Shown here: piece after piece, positions 34,771 to 42,455 of the stretch
Layout of the letters: each line of letters opens with the position of its first letter
Numbering within the stretch: the stretch's first letter is position 1
NCBI RefSeq assembly: GCF_003014695.1
Contig: NZ_PYAS01000011.1
Span: 186,001-250,000 of the forward strand
Direction of reading: 5' to 3'
DNA: 64,000 nt
From: Dyadobacter jiangsuensis
GTDB lineage: Bacteria; Bacteroidota; Bacteroidia; Cytophagales; Spirosomataceae
The notes under the pieces: generated by a model
Told to the model about the DNA's origin: nothing
Database searches by the model: none
What the model saw: the letters and a program-made list of their open reading frames with translations, nothing else
Program-made: the position numbers and the translations under genes

Positions 34771-35967
34771 TTAATACCAGTTTTTAACTTCTTCAAGCGA
34801 TCTATTTCGCTCTGCATTAGAAAGATGTAGGTAACCCATTGTTGTGGCGAGAGTTGAGTGCTGTAACACATCCTTTGCCGTCAAGACACCGGCAGTTCTG
34901 GCTAGTATCGTTCCTGCCGTATGGCGCGAAACATGAAAGTGTAAGTGCTTTTTTATTCCAGCTAATACGGCAAGTCGCTTCAATGCACGGTTAGTGAAAG
35001 CGTTGTTCAGGTTTGGAAAGAGCTTCCCTGCTTCAAGGTATGGCCAATGTTTAAGAACGAGTGCCTGGCCTTTTCCTTCGAACATCAACCAAAGGGGGAG
35101 TTGAAACAACTTTTCCGTTTTTGATGCCTTGATGTTTAGTACTATGCCGCTATCCGTTTTGATCAGATTTTGCCGGGTAAGCTTGAAAACATCGCTCCAC
35201 CTAAGCCCGGTGTAAGTAGCAAATAGAAACATGTCTCGAACGCGTTCAAGCCTTCCATGCGGTTCCGGAAAAGTGAGATCTTCTAACGCCCGCAGCTCAC
35301 TTCCGAGAAGCGCGAGCTTATTGACAACAGGGGCTGGGATTTTAAACTTATCGTAAGGGTTTTTATCCAACATTTCCAGTTTAATCGCTTTGGCTATGTA
35401 GGATCTGATAATCTTGTGGCGCTTGTTCGATGTGCTGTTACAGTGTCCCTTTTTAACCATGAATTGATGAAGGGCATCGATGGTTCTGTATTTCAGGTCC
35501 TCGAATGAAATTGTCGGATCGAATTCATTCAGGATGTTCAGACAAGAGGTTTGTTGTCGATAAGTATTCCACTTCAGTTCCTTGTCTCGAGCCTTTATTT
35601 GCGCTGCAAAGAATTCGTTAAATGTCTGCTTTGGTTCCGGAGCTACAACTTCGCTCGGTGAGCTGGTTGCTTTGAAGTCTTTAATCGAAAATAGTCCGCC
35701 ATTGTGAAGTCTAACTTCCCTTTCGATTTTTTCGTAATACGCAATCGCATCGCGTACCTGCTTAGCTTGAAACGGGTCTTTGGGCTCATGTCGCTTTGAA
35801 TTCCATTGATCAGGAGAGAGATAAATCCCCGTGGAAAAGTAACTTCGGTTCCCATTTTGGTAAGCTTCGATCTGCACCACGGCTTTTCCTTTTTTAGCGG
35901 CCTGCTTCTTCCTGTCATAGATAACTTTATACCTTACAATCTGATCTTTGAACATTGTTTGTTGCAT
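34771..35967 (-). CDS. Tyrosine recombinase/integrase of the element
   Basis: This 398-residue protein has an arm-binding N-terminus (AVVQIEAYQNGNRSYFSTGI, YLSPDQWNSKRHEP), a SAM-like core-binding domain and a full catalytic domain. The catalytic part has TYTGLRWSDVFKL with the first Arg, HFHVSRHTAGTIL with His and the second Arg, and LQHSTLATTMGYLHLS with His and Tyr. It is the gene nearest the tRNA-Arg attachment site and transcribes away from it. It is therefore the best candidate for the enzyme that made the 63-bp repeats. It sits behind a palindrome that may be its operator. Confidence 0.9.
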   Translation of the reverse strand: MQQTMFKDQIVRYKVIYDRKKQAAKKGKAVVQIEAYQNGNRSYFSTGIYLSPDQWNSKRHEPKDPFQAKQVRDAIAYYEKIEREVRLHNGGLFSIKDFKATSSPSEVVAPEPKQTFNEFFAAQIKARDKELKWNTYRQQTSCLNILNEFDPTISFEDLKYRTIDALHQFMVKKGHCNSTSNKRHKIIRSYIAKAIKLEMLDKNPYDKFKIPAPVVNKLALLGSELRALEDLTFPEPHGRLERVRDMFLFATYTGLRWSDVFKLTRQNLIKTDSGIVLNIKASKTEKLFQLPLWLMFEGKGQALVLKHWPYLEAGKLFPNLNNAFTNRALKRLAVLAGIKKHLHFHVSRHTAGTILARTAGVLTAKDVLQHSTLATTMGYLHLSNAERNRSLEEVKNWY

Positions 35968-35978
35968 TTAATATGCCG

Positions 35979-36005
35979 CAAACGTATTTCAAAAGGCCTT
36001 TTGAA
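35979..36005 (-). promoter_or_regulatory. Integrase promoter with an 18-bp perfect palindrome
   Basis: On the minus strand TACGTTTG (35979-35986) matches the -7 box TAnnTTTG. Directly upstream lies TTCAAAAGGCCTTTTGAA (35988-36005), a perfect palindrome that occupies the space between -7 and -33. It should be a repressor site that can block transcription of the integrase. Confidence 0.55.
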
Positions 36006-36094
36006 TTGCTGGTATCAAACGGGTAGCATGAAATTGAACAAGCATAACTACAACTTATCAAACCGCACCTTCTAATCTTTATCAGAACCCGTTT

Positions 36095-36157
36095 AAAACC
36101 GACAAAAACACGGTTTTGGCCGTGTTCTTGTGGATTCTTGGTGACCGCGACGGGAAT
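36095..36157. repeat. Right attachment repeat (attR), overlapping tRNA-Arg 3' end
   Basis: It matches 20018-20080 at 60 of 63 positions. The last 19 bases are the 3' end of the tRNA including encoded CCA. The first part holds the tRNA terminator. Identity ends at 36157, inside the T-arm. Confidence 0.9.
36103..36126 (-). terminator. Terminator of tRNA-Arg
   Basis: The 7-bp stem AACACGG / CCGTGTT with loop CCAAAA (minus strand) is followed by TTTTTG. It is part of the attachment repeat, so integration restores a terminator behind the tRNA. Confidence 0.7.
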
Positions 36158-36213
36158 CGAACCCATATCTAGAGTTTAGGAAACTCCTATTCTATCCGTT
36201 GAACTACGCAGTC
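36139..36213 (-). tRNA. tRNA-Arg(CCT)
   Basis: On the minus strand the acceptor stem is GACTGCG / CGCGGTC. The anticodon arm is GGAGT TTCCTAA ACTCT (anticodon CCT), the T-arm is GGG TTCGATT CCC-type, the discriminator is A and CCA is encoded. The 3' end is the attachment site of the 16-kb element and remains intact, so the tRNA should be functional. Confidence 0.92.
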
Positions 36214-36267
36214 AATATTTATAAAGAACGTAACATTTCACTTTTGCAACCGCGAAGGAAATCGGTC

Positions 36268-36364
36268 GATCGCGACCCCGGGTTGAATGCGACTCCAACC
36301 ATATCCAGAGTTTAGGAAACTCCTATCGGGCGGCGGGCCGCTCTATTCGTTGAACTACGCAGTC
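36268..36364 (-). pseudogene. Degenerate tRNA-Arg(CCT) copy with a 15-bp GC-rich insertion
   Basis: Positions 36297-36370 match the intact tRNA almost base for base: the anticodon arm with CCT is identical and the 5' acceptor strand GACTGCG is kept. After the D-arm a 15-bp block (36327-36341, CGGGCGGCGGGCCGC on the plus strand) is inserted. The T-arm is replaced by a different hairpin (GGTTG / CAACC, 10-base loop), and CGCGATC could still pair with the acceptor strand. No CCA is present. It lies about 55 bases upstream of the intact gene and is most likely a pseudogene. Confidence 0.75.
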
Positions 36365-36368
36365 AATA

Positions 36369-36402
36369 TTTTGCACCCAAAAAAGGGATTTGGGGTGCAA
36401 AA
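36369..36402 (-). terminator. Terminator downstream of hflX
   Basis: TTTTGCACCC at 36369-36378 pairs with GGGTGCAAAA at 36393-36402 (10 bp). It follows the hflX stop by 31 bases on the minus strand. Confidence 0.6.
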
Positions 36403-36432
36403 CTGGGAAAAATTCGTTTGAATTACAAATGA

Positions 36433-37668
36433 TTATTCCTCCGTTTCCACTGGCGTGTAACCGAGATCCAACCAGTTGGGGTAAATAGAGAAGTGTTTCT
36501 CCTTTACCAGCGAGAATAATGTCCGCTTCAATTCGTCGATGTTTTCCTTTTGCTGGGCCGAGATGAAGACGACATGGTCGGCTTTTTCCGAGATGTAGCT
36601 TCGTTTCAGCTGATTGAGCACATCCTGCGTCGATGGAGCCGGATTCTCTTCTTCCTCGTCGTCGTTGTACGATGGTTTGTACAAATCTATTTTGTTGAAA
36701 ACCAGTATGGAAGGTTTGTTGGCAGCGCCGATTTCTTCCAGCGTTTTGTTCACAACGTCGAGGTGCTCTTCAAACGAAGCGTGTGAAATATCCACTACGT
36801 GCATCAGGATATCCGCTTCACGTACTTCATCGAGGGTCGATTTGAACGATTCGATGAGCGTTGTAGGCAATTTGCGGATAAAACCTACGGTGTCGGTAAG
36901 CAGGAAAGGGATATTCTCCATATTCACTTTCCGAACGGTAGAGTCGACCGTGGCAAACAACTTGTTTTCGGCAAAAACGTCGGCTTTCGAGAGGTTGCGC
37001 ATCAAGGTTGATTTACCGACGTTGGTATAACCCACAATGGCCACGCGCACAAGGCGATCGCGCTCTTTACGGCGGGTAACGCTTTGTTTGTCCACTTTTT
37101 CCAGCTTCTCTTTCAGGAACGCGATCCGGTCTTTGACGATCCGGCGGTCGGTTTCAAGCTCGGTTTCACCCGGGCCTCGCATACCCACGCCCGCACCCGA
37201 CTGGCGGCTAAGGTGCGTCCACATGCGTGTGAGTCGCGGGTACATATATTGGTACTGCGCGAGCTCCACCTGCAATTTTGCCTGGGCGGTTTGGGCACGC
37301 ATGGCGAAAATGGCGAGGATCAGCAAGCTGCGGTCAATCACCTTGATATCCTTGAAAACGGCTTCGAGGTTCCGGACCTGCGATGGCGTAAGGTCGTCGT
37401 CGTAAATGATCATGTCCACCGGATTCGCGGTGACGTAAATCAGGATTTCTTCGAGTTTCCCTTTTCCGGTGTAAGTGCGGATATCGGTGCGTTCGAGATT
37501 TTGCGTGAAAGTCTGGACCGTCTCCACCCCCAGCGTAGTCGCCAGGAACGCAAGTTCTTCCAGGTATTCCTTCGTTTTTTCGGTGTTTTGTTTTTGGGTG
37601 CTTACAGCAACCAGAACGGCTGTTTCCTTTTTGGCAGCTGTCGAATATAATTTCTTCTTATCAATCAT
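36433..37668 (-). CDS. hflX: Ribosome-associated GTPase HflX
   Basis: The protein of about 411 residues has the HflX N-terminal domain (ETVQTFTQNLERTDIRTYTG, GKGKLEEI), then the glycine-rich linker with SGAGVGMRGPGETELETDRR. The GTPase domain has G1 GYTNVGKST, G3 DTVGFI and G4 NKID. HflX binds the 50S subunit and splits stalled ribosomes after heat or antibiotic stress. I choose ATG 37668 (MIDKKKLYS) because the 27 codons upstream are not like the family. It is a chromosomal gene directly beyond the tRNA insertion site. Confidence 0.93.
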   Translation of the reverse strand: MIDKKKLYSTAAKKETAVLVAVSTQKQNTEKTKEYLEELAFLATTLGVETVQTFTQNLERTDIRTYTGKGKLEEILIYVTANPVDMIIYDDDLTPSQVRNLEAVFKDIKVIDRSLLILAIFAMRAQTAQAKLQVELAQYQYMYPRLTRMWTHLSRQSGAGVGMRGPGETELETDRRIVKDRIAFLKEKLEKVDKQSVTRRKERDRLVRVAIVGYTNVGKSTLMRNLSKADVFAENKLFATVDSTVRKVNMENIPFLLTDTVGFIRKLPTTLIESFKSTLDEVREADILMHVVDISHASFEEHLDVVNKTLEEIGAANKPSILVFNKIDLYKPSYNDDEEEENPAPSTQDVLNQLKRSYISEKADHVVFISAQQKENIDELKRTLFSLVKEKHFSIYPNWLDLGYTPVETEE

Positions 37669-37824
37669 GCACTGGTGTTTTATGTCTTGGTTCCGGCTCA
37701 AAATTCTGCGATAGCATACCCACATGCCGGAAAAGGGGCAGAGTTGCAACGGTTTGCCAGCCGCAAAAGTTCACCGCAGGAATTTGTGAAATTACATTTA
37801 GCATTTAACAAATCCATTTTTTTA

Positions 37825-37857
37825 TTTGATTGTTCGAAAAAGACTTTTGTATCTTTG
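37825..37857 (+). promoter_or_regulatory. Promoter of the MATE gene
   Basis: TTTG (37825-37828) and TATCTTTG (37850-37857) are separated by 21 bases, an almost ideal Bacteroidota promoter. The leader to the ATG at 38004 would be about 140 bases and contains the tiny frame ATG-TTG-GTG-CTC-ATC-TTC-GGC-TAA at 37875. No known riboswitch is recognised in it. Confidence 0.6.
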
Positions 37858-38003
37858 CCGAAATTCTTAACGCCTATGTTGGTGCTCATCTTCGGCTAAT
37901 GCCTAGCCACAATTCAGTCTCCGCCTTTTAACAGGCACTTTTTTACGACCCATTGCCGGTCGCACAATTTCTATTTATCCATTATTGCAAATTTTTATTA
38001 TCC

Positions 38004-39389
38004 ATGAAAAAGTGGTTTACACTGCTTCGTGAGGCTATTCGTGGCTCCGAAGAAAGTTTTACCGAAGGAAGCATCAACCGTGCCATTTTCTTACTGTCAG
38101 TACCCATGATTCTCGAAATGGTCATGGAATCGCTGTTCGCGGTGGTTGATATTTTCTTTGTTTCAAAAGTAAGTACCGAGGCCGTCGCAACGGTCGGCCT
38201 GACCGAATCTGTGATCACGCTGGTTTATTCCCTGGCGATTGGTCTGAGTACGGCGGCTACGGCCACCATTGCCCGGCGGACAGGTGAAGGTAACCTGGGC
38301 CAGGCGCGGCATGCGGTGGGGCAGGTGATATTCATTTCGCTGGCGATCTCTTCCGTGACTGCGGTGGCGGGATACCTGCTCGCGGGCGACATTCTTCGCA
38401 TGATGGGCGCCGATCCTAAGGTGATCGAAACGGGTACCAATTTTGCCCGGATTCAGTTTCTGAGCAGTCCGGTGGTGGTATTGCTGTACTCGCTGAGCGG
38501 CGCATTACGCGGAGCCGGCGCGGCAGCAACGGCCATGCGTTCGCTGATGATCGCCAACGGGTTCAATATGCTTCTTGGGCCGATCCTGATTTTCGGCATC
38601 GGGCCTTTTCCGGAGCTTGGCGTAACAGGCGCGGCTTTGGCCACAGCCACGGGACGTTCCATCGGCGTTGCTTATCAGTTGTTTTCATTAACCAAGGGCA
38701 AAAAGGCACTGGGTCTGTTGTGGGAAGATCTCAAACCCAACCCTGAAACGATCAGGGCGATCGTCAAAATTGCTACCGGCGGTACGGTGCAATTCCTGAT
38801 AGGCTCTGCGAGCTGGATTTTCCTGACGCGTATCCTCTCCGAGTTCGGCAGTGACGTGGTAGCAGGTTATACCATCGCTATCCGTGTGATTATGTTCACA
38901 TTATTGCCTGCGTGGGGACTTGCCAATGCCGCGGCGACGCTGGTGGGGCAGAACCTGGGTGCCGAGAAACCCGAAAGAGCCGAAGCGTCGGTATGGAAGT
39001 GTGCTTCTTTTAACCTGATATTCCTGGGTGTGCTGGCGGTCGTCATGTTTATCGGCGCGGAAGGCATTATAAGCCTGTTTAGCAGTCAGCCGCATGTGGT
39101 TGAAACGGGCAAGCTGGCATTGCGCGTGCTATGTATGGGCTACGGGTTTTACGCTTATGGGATGGTGGTGATCCAGTCGCTGAATGGGGCGGGTGATACC
39201 AAAACGCCGACAGTCCTGAACCTGATCGCGTTCTGGGCTGTGCAAATCCCGACTGCGTATGTGCTGGCCGTTATCCTGGATTTCGGGCCGGTTGGAGTTT
39301 TTGCCGCGGTACCCATTGCGGAATCCGTCCTGGCTATGCTGGGCATATGGCGATTCCGTCTCGGGGGATGGAAGGTCGTTAAAGTTTAA
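38004..39389 (+). CDS. MATE-family multidrug exporter
   Basis: This protein of about 461 residues has 12 hydrophobic segments. MATE features include SVPMILEMVMESLFAVVDIF near the N-terminus, GAGAAATAMRSLMIANGFNM and the second-half repeat FGSDVVAGYTIAIRVIMF with GQNLGAEKPERAE. It exports drugs or metabolites by Na+ or H+ antiport. The ATG at 38004 (MKKWFTLLREA) is chosen because the 17 upstream codons do not fit the family and a good promoter lies before it. The repeat array at 39511 begins 121 bases after its stop. Confidence 0.92.
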   Translation: MKKWFTLLREAIRGSEESFTEGSINRAIFLLSVPMILEMVMESLFAVVDIFFVSKVSTEAVATVGLTESVITLVYSLAIGLSTAATATIARRTGEGNLGQARHAVGQVIFISLAISSVTAVAGYLLAGDILRMMGADPKVIETGTNFARIQFLSSPVVVLLYSLSGALRGAGAAATAMRSLMIANGFNMLLGPILIFGIGPFPELGVTGAALATATGRSIGVAYQLFSLTKGKKALGLLWEDLKPNPETIRAIVKIATGGTVQFLIGSASWIFLTRILSEFGSDVVAGYTIAIRVIMFTLLPAWGLANAAATLVGQNLGAEKPERAEASVWKCASFNLIFLGVLAVVMFIGAEGIISLFSSQPHVVETGKLALRVLCMGYGFYAYGMVVIQSLNGAGDTKTPTVLNLIAFWAVQIPTAYVLAVILDFGPVGVFAAVPIAESVLAMLGIWRFRLGGWKVVKV

Positions 39390-39510
39390 ATATGCCTGGA
39401 ATTATTCGGGGAAGTCATATAGTGTTGGGCTTGGTCAGGGGTTTTCTGATCGTGGTGCGGTATTGCCTGGTGTTTGTACGGCGCAGGTAGGTTTCGCTAT
39501 ATTTTGTTAA

Positions 39511-39780
39511 GAATGGTCATTTGTTGGCAGGAATGGTCAGGAGTTGTCATGTTTAGTCAGGAGTTGTCAGGTGTGGTTACTGATGGTCAGTTGTTGTCAT
39601 GTTTAGTCTGGGGTTGTCATTTGTTGTATGGATGGGAGGAGTTTAGGGAACTGTCAGGAGTTGTCAGTTGTAATTAGGAAGTGCTTGGAGCGGTCCTGAC
39701 TATGTCTGACAACAAATGACAATTCTTGACCATTCCTGACTAAACTTAACCGCACCTGACTAAAACTGACCTCCACCAAC
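39511..39780. repeat. Array of 10-bp GTCA units with an inverted second arm (locus 2)
   Basis: From 39511 units with GTCA recur every 10 bp (39516, 39536, 39546, 39556, 39566, 39586, 39596, 39616), with variants between. After a centre near 39650-39690 the inverted unit TGAC recurs at 39697, 39707, 39717, 39727, 39737, 39757 and 39767. Left-arm DNA is G/T-rich and right-arm DNA is A/C-rich. The array shares TTCTTGACCA and TCCTGAC with locus 1. The 415-base gap 39390-39804 holds no gene otherwise; the array ends 24 bases before the persulfide dioxygenase start. Confidence 0.92.
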
Positions 39781-39804
39781 ACGTTACATACACGTACAGA
39801 TGAT

Positions 39805-41196
39805 ATGAAAATAGAACAAATATATACCGGTTGCCTGGCGCAGGGCGCTTATTTTATTGTTTCAAATGGCGAGGCTGCGGTGATCGATCCGTTGCGCGAA
39901 GTAGCTCCTTACATTCAGAAAGCCGAGAAAATCGGCGCCAAAATCCGGTATGTTTTTGAAACTCATTTTCATGCGGACTTCGTTTCCGGCCATATTGATC
40001 TGGCCGAAAAGACCGGCGCAGAAATTGTGTACGGTCCGGGAGCTCAAACGGGTTTCAAAGCCCATATCGCCCGTGATGGGGAGGAATTCAAGCTGGGTAA
40101 TGTGGTTATGCGTGCATTGCACACGCCAGGGCATACGATGGAATCGACGAGTTACCTGCTACTTGATCCGTCAGGCAAGCCTGCGGCATTGTTCAGTGGG
40201 GATACGTTGTTTATAGGAGATGTGGGCCGTCCGGATCTGGCGCAAAAAGGTGATCTGACCATGGATGATCTCGCAGGAATCCTTTACGATAGTCTGCGTT
40301 CGAAAATTATGCCCCTGCCGGACGATGTAATCGTTTACCCTGCGCATGGTGCGGGGTCTGCTTGCGGCAAGAATATGAGCAAGGAAACATCCGATACGCT
40401 GGGCAACCAGAAGCGCTTCAACTACGCTTTACGCGCGGATATGACGAAAGAGGAGTTTAAAAGAGAAGTAACAACCGGACTGACCGAGCCTCCCCAGTAT
40501 TTTCCTGAAAACGTGAAAATGAACCGCGATGGTTACGAAAGCATCGACGACGTGCTCGAACGAGGGCATCAGGCATTGTCACCAGACGCCTTTGAAGCAA
40601 AAGCGAATAATACCGGCGCATTGATCCTCGATACACGCAAGCCGGCGGATTTCGCAGCAGGTTTTATTCCCAACTCCATTAATATCGGTATCGACGGCAG
40701 CTTTGCTCCCTGGGTAGGTGCATTGATTCCCGATTTGAAACAGTTGCTGCTCATTGTAACAGAGCCCGGCAGGGAAGAGGAAGTAGTCACACGGCTCGCG
40801 CGGGTGGGATATGACTACACGATCGGCTACCTCAATGGTGGTTTCGAGAGCTGGAAACAAGCCGGTAAGGAGATTGATACCGTCGAATCGGTCAGTGCTG
40901 AGGAATTTGCGCGCCGTTTTGAATCCGGCGATCTGGAAGTGATTGATGTTCGCAAGCCGGACGAATTTGCTTCCGGGCATATCGAAGGGGCACGAAACCT
41001 GCCTTTGGATTACATCAACGACCTCATGCCAGAATTTCCGAAAGACCGCAAATTACACATTCATTGCGCAGGAGGCTATCGCTCCATGGTTGCCGCCTCG
41101 ATCCTGAAATCCCGTGGCGTCGACGACGTAGTCAATATCGAAGGAGGCTACGGCGCGGTTGCGAAAACCAACGTGCCTGTATCAACCACGGTGTGA
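39805..41196 (+). CDS. Persulfide dioxygenase-rhodanese fusion (CstB/ETHE1-like)
   Basis: This 463-residue protein has an ETHE1-type metallo-beta-lactamase domain at residues 1-235: THFHADFVSGH for metal binding, HTPGHTMES, GDTLFIGDVGRPDL. Two rhodanese domains follow. The first (about 255-350) has no Cys in the active loop (IVTEPGREE), so it is probably inactive. The second has IHCAGGYRSM with the catalytic Cys. The family oxidises glutathione or CoA persulfide to sulfite and may make thiosulfate. Two YeeE/YedE halves downstream support a sulfur module. A toxin-antitoxin remnant lies between them. Confidence 0.9.
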   Translation: MKIEQIYTGCLAQGAYFIVSNGEAAVIDPLREVAPYIQKAEKIGAKIRYVFETHFHADFVSGHIDLAEKTGAEIVYGPGAQTGFKAHIARDGEEFKLGNVVMRALHTPGHTMESTSYLLLDPSGKPAALFSGDTLFIGDVGRPDLAQKGDLTMDDLAGILYDSLRSKIMPLPDDVIVYPAHGAGSACGKNMSKETSDTLGNQKRFNYALRADMTKEEFKREVTTGLTEPPQYFPENVKMNRDGYESIDDVLERGHQALSPDAFEAKANNTGALILDTRKPADFAAGFIPNSINIGIDGSFAPWVGALIPDLKQLLLIVTEPGREEEVVTRLARVGYDYTIGYLNGGFESWKQAGKEIDTVESVSAEEFARRFESGDLEVIDVRKPDEFASGHIEGARNLPLDYINDLMPEFPKDRKLHIHCAGGYRSMVAASILKSRGVDDVVNIEGGYGAVAKTNVPVSTTV

Positions 41197-41243
41197 TTAT
41201 TTGGTTGATTATTTGTAGTTTAGGGAAAATCAATTGATCGGAT

Positions 41244-41453
41244 ATGGAAACGTTGATTGTTGAGCTTACTCATAAAAATGCATTACAATTGCTGAGAGAT
41301 TTGGAGGCAATGGATATTATTCGTTTGCATAGTGGGAAAGAGGCTCCCCAAAAAAAGCTGTCTGAAAAATACAAGGGAGTGCTGCCGAAAGAGGCAGGAG
41401 AGGATCTTGTCAGTCACGTAAATCAGATGCGAAGCGAATGGGGCAATATTTAA
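41244..41453 (+). CDS. Antitoxin-like small protein
   Basis: This 69-residue protein (start METLIVELTHKNALQLLRDL, then EAMDIIRLH) looks like the short antitoxins that precede PIN toxins in Cytophagales. The basic, flexible C-terminal half (KKLSEKYKGVLPKEAGEDLV) could wrap the toxin. It overlaps the PIN gene by 16 bases. A DNA-binding motif is not obvious. Confidence 0.65.
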   Translation: METLIVELTHKNALQLLRDLEAMDIIRLHSGKEAPQKKLSEKYKGVLPKEAGEDLVSHVNQMRSEWGNI

Positions 41454-41814
41454 TTGATACAAATATTGTTTCGAAATATTTGGCTGGATTATTGCCGTTG
41501 GAAGGTGAACGTTTGCTGGATTCTGTCATTGATTCGATACCTCAATTGTCAGTAATCACCCAAATCGAATTGTTGTCATGGAAAAGCGGGTTTGAGACGC
41601 GGGTGACAGAATTTGTCAATGACAGTTCAATATTCACATTGACAGAGGAGATTGTCGGGATGTGTGTGAAGTTGAGGAGGGACAGGAAATGCGAACACCC
41701 GATGCAACAATAGCAGCGACGGCAATTGTTAATGATTTCATTTTGCTAACAGATAACGAAGTGGATTTCTCAGGCGTTCCCCAATTAAGGGTGATTAATC
41801 CGAATAGGCGCTGA
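41438..41814 (+). pseudogene. PIN-domain toxin (VapC type) broken by a frameshift
   Basis: The first frame reads QYLIDTNIVSKYLAGLL (the first Asp of the PIN site) and PQLSVITQIELLSWK (the Glu). It continues to CVKLRRDRK and then runs into a stop at 41711. In the next frame the expected continuation follows at once: MRTPDATIAATAIVNDFILL, TDNEVDF, with the last two Asp residues, to a stop at 41814. One base is missing near 41689. The toxin is therefore inactive unless ribosomes shift frame or the sequence has an error there. Confidence 0.75.
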
Positions 41815-41866
41815 CAATGTAAGTCATGTCTTTTTAGTATATAAAATCTATATAATTAATATTTAA

Positions 41867-42442
41867 ATGAATATCATCGAACTTCTCAAAAGCCCCTGGC
41901 CGTGGTACGTTGCCGGGCCGTTGATTGGATTGACCGTGCCGGTATTGTTGTTGCTGGGCAATAAGTCGTTTGGTATATCGTCGTCGTTGCGGCATATCTG
42001 CGCAGCGGTGATTCCGGCGGGTTTGCCTTTTTTTAAATACAACTGGCGGAAGGAGGCATGGAACCTGTTTTTTGTAACGGGCATCGTGATCGGCGGGTTT
42101 GTTGGAAACTTCTGGCTGGGTAATCCAGATGCCATAGTGGTGGCCGATGATACCCGGCAAACGCTCTCTGCCTTGGGTGTAACCGACTTCTCTGGTCTGA
42201 TGCCGGCGGATATTTTCGCGGTAAGTAATGTATTCACCTTGAAAGGCTTGATATTCCTCGTGTTTGGCGGCTTTTTGGTCGGTTTTGGAACGCGGTATGC
42301 GGGAGGGTGTACTTCCGGACATGCGATTATGGGACTATCCAATCTGCAATGGCCTTCGCTCGTGGCTACGCTGAGTTTTATGATCGGCGGGTTTGCTTGT
42401 ACACATTTGCTGCTGCCTTTCTTCCTCCATTTTGTCCTATAA
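41867..42442 (+). CDS. YeeE/YedE-family sulfur transporter, first half
   Basis: This 191-residue membrane protein has four or five hydrophobic segments and the motif GTRYAGGCTSGHAIMGLS with the conserved Cys of YeeE/YedE (TsuA-like) proteins. The family imports thiosulfate or related sulfur compounds; the central Cys relay is shared between halves. Here the protein is split in two genes. It follows the persulfide dioxygenase and the toxin remnant on the same strand. Confidence 0.87.
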   Translation: MNIIELLKSPWPWYVAGPLIGLTVPVLLLLGNKSFGISSSLRHICAAVIPAGLPFFKYNWRKEAWNLFFVTGIVIGGFVGNFWLGNPDAIVVADDTRQTLSALGVTDFSGLMPADIFAVSNVFTLKGLIFLVFGGFLVGFGTRYAGGCTSGHAIMGLSNLQWPSLVATLSFMIGGFACTHLLLPFFLHFVL

Positions 42443-42455
42443 ATCTCGATTCACC

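Larger units (their letters stand above)
20018..36157. mobile_element. 16-kb integrated element at tRNA-Arg(CCT), satellite- or island-like
   Basis: A 63-bp direct repeat (60 identical) bounds the region. The right copy contains the 3' 19 bases of tRNA-Arg(CCT); the left copy is the displaced duplicate. The integrase nearest the tRNA (34771-35967) reads away from it, as is usual. The element also has an excisionase-like HTH protein, a second integrase, a TOPRIM primase, a VapE-type ATPase and an iteron-like region, then a cargo with helicase-nuclease, beta/sce7726, HigB/XRE-ImmA, HicB-like, HEAT and RimK-like genes. No relaxase, coupling protein or phage structural gene is seen. The DNA is visibly more AT-rich than the flanks. 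This fits a helper-dependent element such as a phage satellite or a non-self-transmissible island. Confidence 0.85.

Noticed and set aside
35927..36166. 79-codon minus-strand frame across the attachment site and tRNA end
   Set aside because: It crosses the tRNA, its terminator and the integrase promoter; it is a shadow of non-coding DNA.
37858..38003. Riboswitch in the MATE leader
   Set aside because: The leader is long and has a tiny frame and a weak GCCT/AGGC hairpin, but I recognise no conserved aptamer.
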